From contig DAFX01000059.1 of NCBI GenBank assembly GCA_002495535.1, positions 1 to 7,033 on the forward strand: a stretch of 7,033 nt of DNA, read 5' to 3'. This document shows, piece by piece, positions 4,486-7,033 of the stretch. The notes under the pieces were generated by a model, which did no database searches, was not told the origin of the DNA, and worked only from the letters and a program-made list of their open reading frames with translations. Made by a program: the position numbers and the translations under genes. Position 1 is the stretch's first letter, and each line of letters opens with the position of its first letter. The DNA is from Euryarchaeota archaeon UBA433 (lineage in GTDB: Archaea; Thermoplasmatota; Poseidoniia; Poseidoniales; Poseidoniaceae).

Positions 4486-5508
4486 TCACTCTGGTGAATC
4501 TCTGTTCTTTTCAAGCAGGCGCTTGACTCCACCGGGGATGAGGATGGCTCGAAGCAATCGGCGAGCGTAGGATTTAATCTCGTCCCGAGTAACCTTGATT
4601 CTGTCCTCGGAATCAAGGATGTTCCCAGTTCGCAACAAAGTGACGGTACGTTGGCCGATGAGAACCGGAAGCATGCAGGATGCTTTGAGTCTGAATTGGC
4701 CTTCGGGGAGCATGCCAATGTATTCTACAGCGGCATCAAAATGGTCATTGGCGAGATCGAGGTATTCGTCATAGAGAGGTCTGAAGCGTTCGATGTTTGA
4801 AGGATCCATCAGATCCTCTGGCTCCAGACCGTGGCGTTGTAGAGCTTCCAGAGGAATATAGCAGCGCCCAAAGCGTAAATCTTCAGGAATGTCACGCAAG
4901 ATGTTGATCATCTGAAGCGCTTTACCAAATCGGATCCCTTTTTCGAAAAACAGAGCTTCCTTTTCCGGTGAGAGCGACATCAGGTGGGCCAGGGACATTT
5001 TTGTCCAAAACACACCCACACAGCCTGCAACTCTGTAGGTATAGTCATCCAATTCTTCGTCGTTGTTCAAAGCCGAAATGCTTCCTCCTTCCTTTGCCGT
5101 CCCAAACCTTTCGAGATCGAGAATTTGCCCAGCAACGATGACTTCCAGACATTCAAGCATTCTCGCTTGGTCCTCTTCGCTATAGAACGCAATCCCATCA
5201 ATGACTTTTGGAATGTTTCGGAGCAATTCTGCTTCGCTTTCATTGGTTTGAATCGCAGCGATTTCAGCGAATTCCGGCAACTCAGTCGAACGGCCCTGAA
5301 CAACGTCGTTGTACGATGCGAGGAGATCGAGAAGCACTTTTGTGTCCCCGTGTTTGGAATCTGCAATGGTATCGGCAACGCGAGCAAGCAAGTACAGCAT
5401 ACCAATTTGGCCGCGGGTCTTTTTGGGGAGGTACTTCAGGGTAGGATAGAAGGATCTTGAAGTTGCTTCGAGCAAGGCATCAATTTCTTCATTGCCAAGC
5501 ACCGCCAT
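4486..5508 (-). CDS. Squalene synthase-like enzyme (farnesyl-diphosphate farnesyltransferase type)
   Basis: A 340-residue trans-isoprenyl diphosphate synthase of normal length for squalene synthases. It is expected to join two farnesyl diphosphates head-to-head via presqualene diphosphate, on or near the inner membrane face. The N-terminus SRSFYPTLKYLPKKTR (17-32) matches the flap region. The first aspartate motif is DTIAD (D46-D50) and the second DIPED (D206-D210) in INILRDIPEDLRFGRCYIP. YTYRVAGCVGVFWTK (156-170) is characteristic of this clade rather than of phytoene synthases. The C-terminus (about 315-340) is basic and amphipathic, with no clear membrane anchor. The ATG at 5508 is supported by GGAGGGG (5520-5514) 5 bases upstream. 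It is distinct from the neighbouring synthase, so the pair is not a recent duplication. A C30 carotenoid (dehydrosqualene) synthase is an alternative. Confidence 0.88.
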   Translation of the reverse strand: MAVLGNEEIDALLEATSRSFYPTLKYLPKKTRGQIGMLYLLARVADTIADSKHGDTKVLLDLLASYNDVVQGRSTELPEFAEIAAIQTNESEAELLRNIPKVIDGIAFYSEEDQARMLECLEVIVAGQILDLERFGTAKEGGSISALNNDEELDDYTYRVAGCVGVFWTKMSLAHLMSLSPEKEALFFEKGIRFGKALQMINILRDIPEDLRFGRCYIPLEALQRHGLEPEDLMDPSNIERFRPLYDEYLDLANDHFDAAVEYIGMLPEGQFRLKASCMLPVLIGQRTVTLLRTGNILDSEDRIKVTRDEIKSYARRLLRAILIPGGVKRLLEKNRDSPE

Positions 5509-5555
5509 ACGAGCCCCTCCATGCGTTGCGAAATGCTCTGTGTTCTTGACCCTGT

Positions 5556-5575
5556 GGGGAGGGTGTTCTCTCCCC
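5556..5575. other. Small GC-rich inverted repeat in the divergent intergenic region
   Basis: GGGGAG (5556-5561) pairs with CTCCCC (5570-5575) around an 8-base loop, about 50 bases upstream of the squalene-synthase-like start. It could be a leader hairpin or an operator between the divergently transcribed 5508 and 5715 genes. It is short enough to be chance. The rest of the 206-base spacer shows nothing else apart from the promoter candidate near 5671. Confidence 0.3.
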
Positions 5576-5670
5576 CGATTGCCTCGGCATCAAAAACCCT
5601 AAACCAATCCACATGGCGAGAAGGGCACCAGTTGAAGGAGACGCTTGTTTGACGGGATATGCAAGCAAGA

Positions 5671-5679
5671 CTTTATTTC
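5671..5679 (+). promoter_or_regulatory. Candidate TATA box for the 5715 gene
   Basis: CTTTATTTC lies about 36-44 bases before the ATG at 5715. Initiation near 5700 would leave a short leader carrying GAGGGG (5701-5706), which has 8-base spacing to the ATG. No comparably good box is visible for the divergent minus-strand gene. Confidence 0.4.
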
Positions 5680-5714
5680 AAGTCAAGCCAGCCGCATTAT
5701 GAGGGGTGTTTAGT

Positions 5715-7033
5715 ATGCAGTGCGGCTCATGTGCGGAGGAGATTCCAAATGACAGCATCTTCTGCCCAGAGTGCGGTGCTCGCCAAGAAACATCCCGTGC
5801 AGGAAGTTTCGCCAACACTGGGTCGGTCGGACTTGGTGGACAAGAGGTCACAGGCGGACGAAATTTCGGTGTAGTTTCCGGAGAAGCTGTCCGTCAACAA
5901 CGCGACATGGGGCAGGGTCAAGCAGGCGGGCTACCACCCGAAGTGCTCCAGCAAATTGCCATGGGTGTGCAACAGCAACAAAACATTCCTCAGGGCCAAT
6001 TCCCTCCGCAGCAAGGCATGCCACCTAACCAAATGAACCAATTCCCGCCAAACCAAGGCATGCCCCCAAATCAGATCAATCAATTCCCACCGAACCAAGG
6101 TCTGCCACCTCAACAAGGCATGCCGCCAAACCAAATGGGTCAATTCCCTCCTCAAGGGCAACCCCCAACAAATGTTGTTGGAGGGGCGCGTTCTGACCTT
6201 CCACAGCAAATGCGAGGTCCAACACTTTCCAGCGGTGAGGCGCCTGCAAAGAACCCTGCAAATGTCACCCCGTTCACTCCGGGGGGCACCATGGTGGCGA
6301 ACAACCCATCAGCATCACCGACTGATGCAATGGTGAATCGCCTCGCTGAAGCCGAACGTGCAATGAAGGACGAACGCAGAAGCCAGTGGCTCAACATGAA
6401 TCAAACGCCTGCGACGAATGTCCTTGCGTCCCTCGGTGCAGAACTCCCCTCACACCTTCGAAGCGAAGGCCCAAATCCGGCAAAAGAAATCATGGCAGGG
6501 GCCCTTGGACAAGCACCATCCAATGCCCCTGATGAAGCGCTTCTACGCAGAATGTGCGAAGTGGCAGTTCGCCGAGTTGCGAGAAAGCGGGGCGTTGCCG
6601 TGGAAACACCCCAGGCGAAGGTCGAGGGTGAAGAATTAAACATCAATGTCACCTATGTCGATGATGGGCGTGTTTTGGACACACCCGATGACCTCAAGCA
6701 AGCGTTCGAACATGCGATTCAAACTGAACTCGCCCTCAAAGGATTCGATCTCAGCCCAGTTCTGACCATCTTCCGTTCCAAAGACGGAGAAGTCGAAAAC
6801 CTTGGCGAAGAAGCCGAGGATGATGAGGAAATGTTCGCTTGTGAAATCTGCGACGGACTCGTCAAGGAAAGCGACAATGAATGCCCACACTGCGGCGCCA
6901 TGTTTGAAGATGAAGACGAAGTTGTAGAGGCCCCTTCTCGAGCGGGCCCCCCCGGACGATCATCTGGACCACCCGGGCCCAAGAAATCTGGCGGACCTCC
7001 AAAGAAATCCGGTGGGCCACCTGGACCAAGCCG
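5715..7033 (+). CDS. Double zinc-ribbon protein with Q/P-rich linker, 3' end beyond the window
   Basis: An open frame from ATG 5715, with GAGGGG at 5701-5706, to the window edge: 439 codons with no stop, so it is 3' partial. Domains in order are as follows. An N-terminal zinc ribbon has C3-x2-C6 and C17-x2-C20. A Gly/Gln-rich linker leads to a Q/P/N/M repeat tract (about 95-150) and a low-complexity Pro/Ala/Asn stretch (about 150-205). A mixed, probably folded region spans about 205-370 and includes a basic segment with ARKRG. A second zinc ribbon has C376-x2-C379 and C390-x2-C393, flanked by acidic runs. A Gly-Pro-Lys tail follows from about 412. There is no signal peptide or membrane span. 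Paired ribbons with disordered linkers suggest a nucleic-acid or protein-binding scaffold. No specific function is recognised. Confidence 0.9.
   Translation, partial: MQCGSCAEEIPNDSIFCPECGARQETSRAGSFANTGSVGLGGQEVTGGRNFGVVSGEAVRQQRDMGQGQAGGLPPEVLQQIAMGVQQQQNIPQGQFPPQQGMPPNQMNQFPPNQGMPPNQINQFPPNQGLPPQQGMPPNQMGQFPPQGQPPTNVVGGARSDLPQQMRGPTLSSGEAPAKNPANVTPFTPGGTMVANNPSASPTDAMVNRLAEAERAMKDERRSQWLNMNQTPATNVLASLGAELPSHLRSEGPNPAKEIMAGALGQAPSNAPDEALLRRMCEVAVRRVARKRGVAVETPQAKVEGEELNINVTYVDDGRVLDTPDDLKQAFEHAIQTELALKGFDLSPVLTIFRSKDGEVENLGEEAEDDEEMFACEICDGLVKESDNECPHCGAMFEDEDEVVEAPSRAGPPGRSSGPPGPKKSGGPPKKSGGPPGPS
5997..6161 (+). repeat. In-gene tandem repeat encoding QFPPNQGMPPNQMN units
   Basis: Units begin with CAATTCCC at 5997, 6039, 6081 and 6141. 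The first two are 42 bases (14 residues) each. The third is 60 bases, because it carries an extra internal PPQQGM piece. The fourth is truncated after QFPPQG. Third-codon positions vary between units, so they are not fresh identical copies. The encoded tract is uncharged and Pro/Gln/Asn/Met-rich, a likely disordered spacer of variable length. Confidence 0.85.

Noticed and set aside
4984..5460. 158-codon plus ORF antisense to the squalene-synthase-like gene
   Set aside because: Same reasoning: it shadows a well-recognised enzyme gene and has no promoter or ribosome binding site.
5997..6161. CRISPR-like repeat array
   Set aside because: The repeats are in frame, contiguous without spacers, vary at third codon positions, and lie inside a coding sequence.
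5931..6397. Minus-strand ORFs across the repeat region
   Set aside because: They are shadows of the zinc-ribbon gene, which is open from 5715 to the window end; their repetitive look comes from its repeat tract.

Overview
The window looks like a chromosomal piece from a euryarchaeon, most likely Thermoplasmatota of the Marine Group II / Poseidoniales kind. This is inference. The evidence is an intron-containing tRNA-Trp(CCA) whose intron carries a box C/D guide RNA, a tiny ribosomal protein eL41 gene, TATA-like boxes combined with GGAGG-type ribosome binding sites, and two squalene/phytoene-synthase family genes beside a zinc-ribbon protein with Gly-Pro-rich tails.

Layout. (1) 1-313, minus strand: eL41 (206-313) followed 20 bases later by tRNA-Trp (185-5, intron 147-40), probably one transcript. 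Neither lies in a long ORF. (2) About 320-612: an AT-rich spacer with no gene seen, ending in a TATA box. (3) 613-2856, plus strand: an accessory-looking block of five small genes in two groups (613/1120 and 1573/2002/2323). Every internal junction is a TGA directly abutting an ATG, with a GGAGG-type site just inside the upstream gene. The first two are unrecognised and AT-rich. The last three are richer in GC and end in a CDKN3-like dual-specificity phosphatase. (4) 2961-5508, minus strand: two distinct trans-isoprenyl diphosphate synthases, a squalene-synthase-like enzyme (first in transcription order) and a phytoene/presqualene-synthase-like enzyme with a roughly 95-residue N-terminal extension. 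(5) 5715 to the window end, plus strand: a protein with an N-terminal zinc ribbon, a Q/P/N/M repeat tract, a folded middle region and a C-terminal zinc ribbon. It is cut by the window edge.

How it fits together. eL41 and tRNA-Trp are translation genes. The intron RNA appears to guide 2'-O-methylation of C34 and U39 of the tRNA that hosts it. The two synthases should condense isoprenyl diphosphates head-to-head, giving squalene and/or phytoene for polyterpenes or carotenoids. The five-gene block has the gene size, coupling and composition of a transferred cassette. Its function is unknown apart from the phosphatase chemistry.
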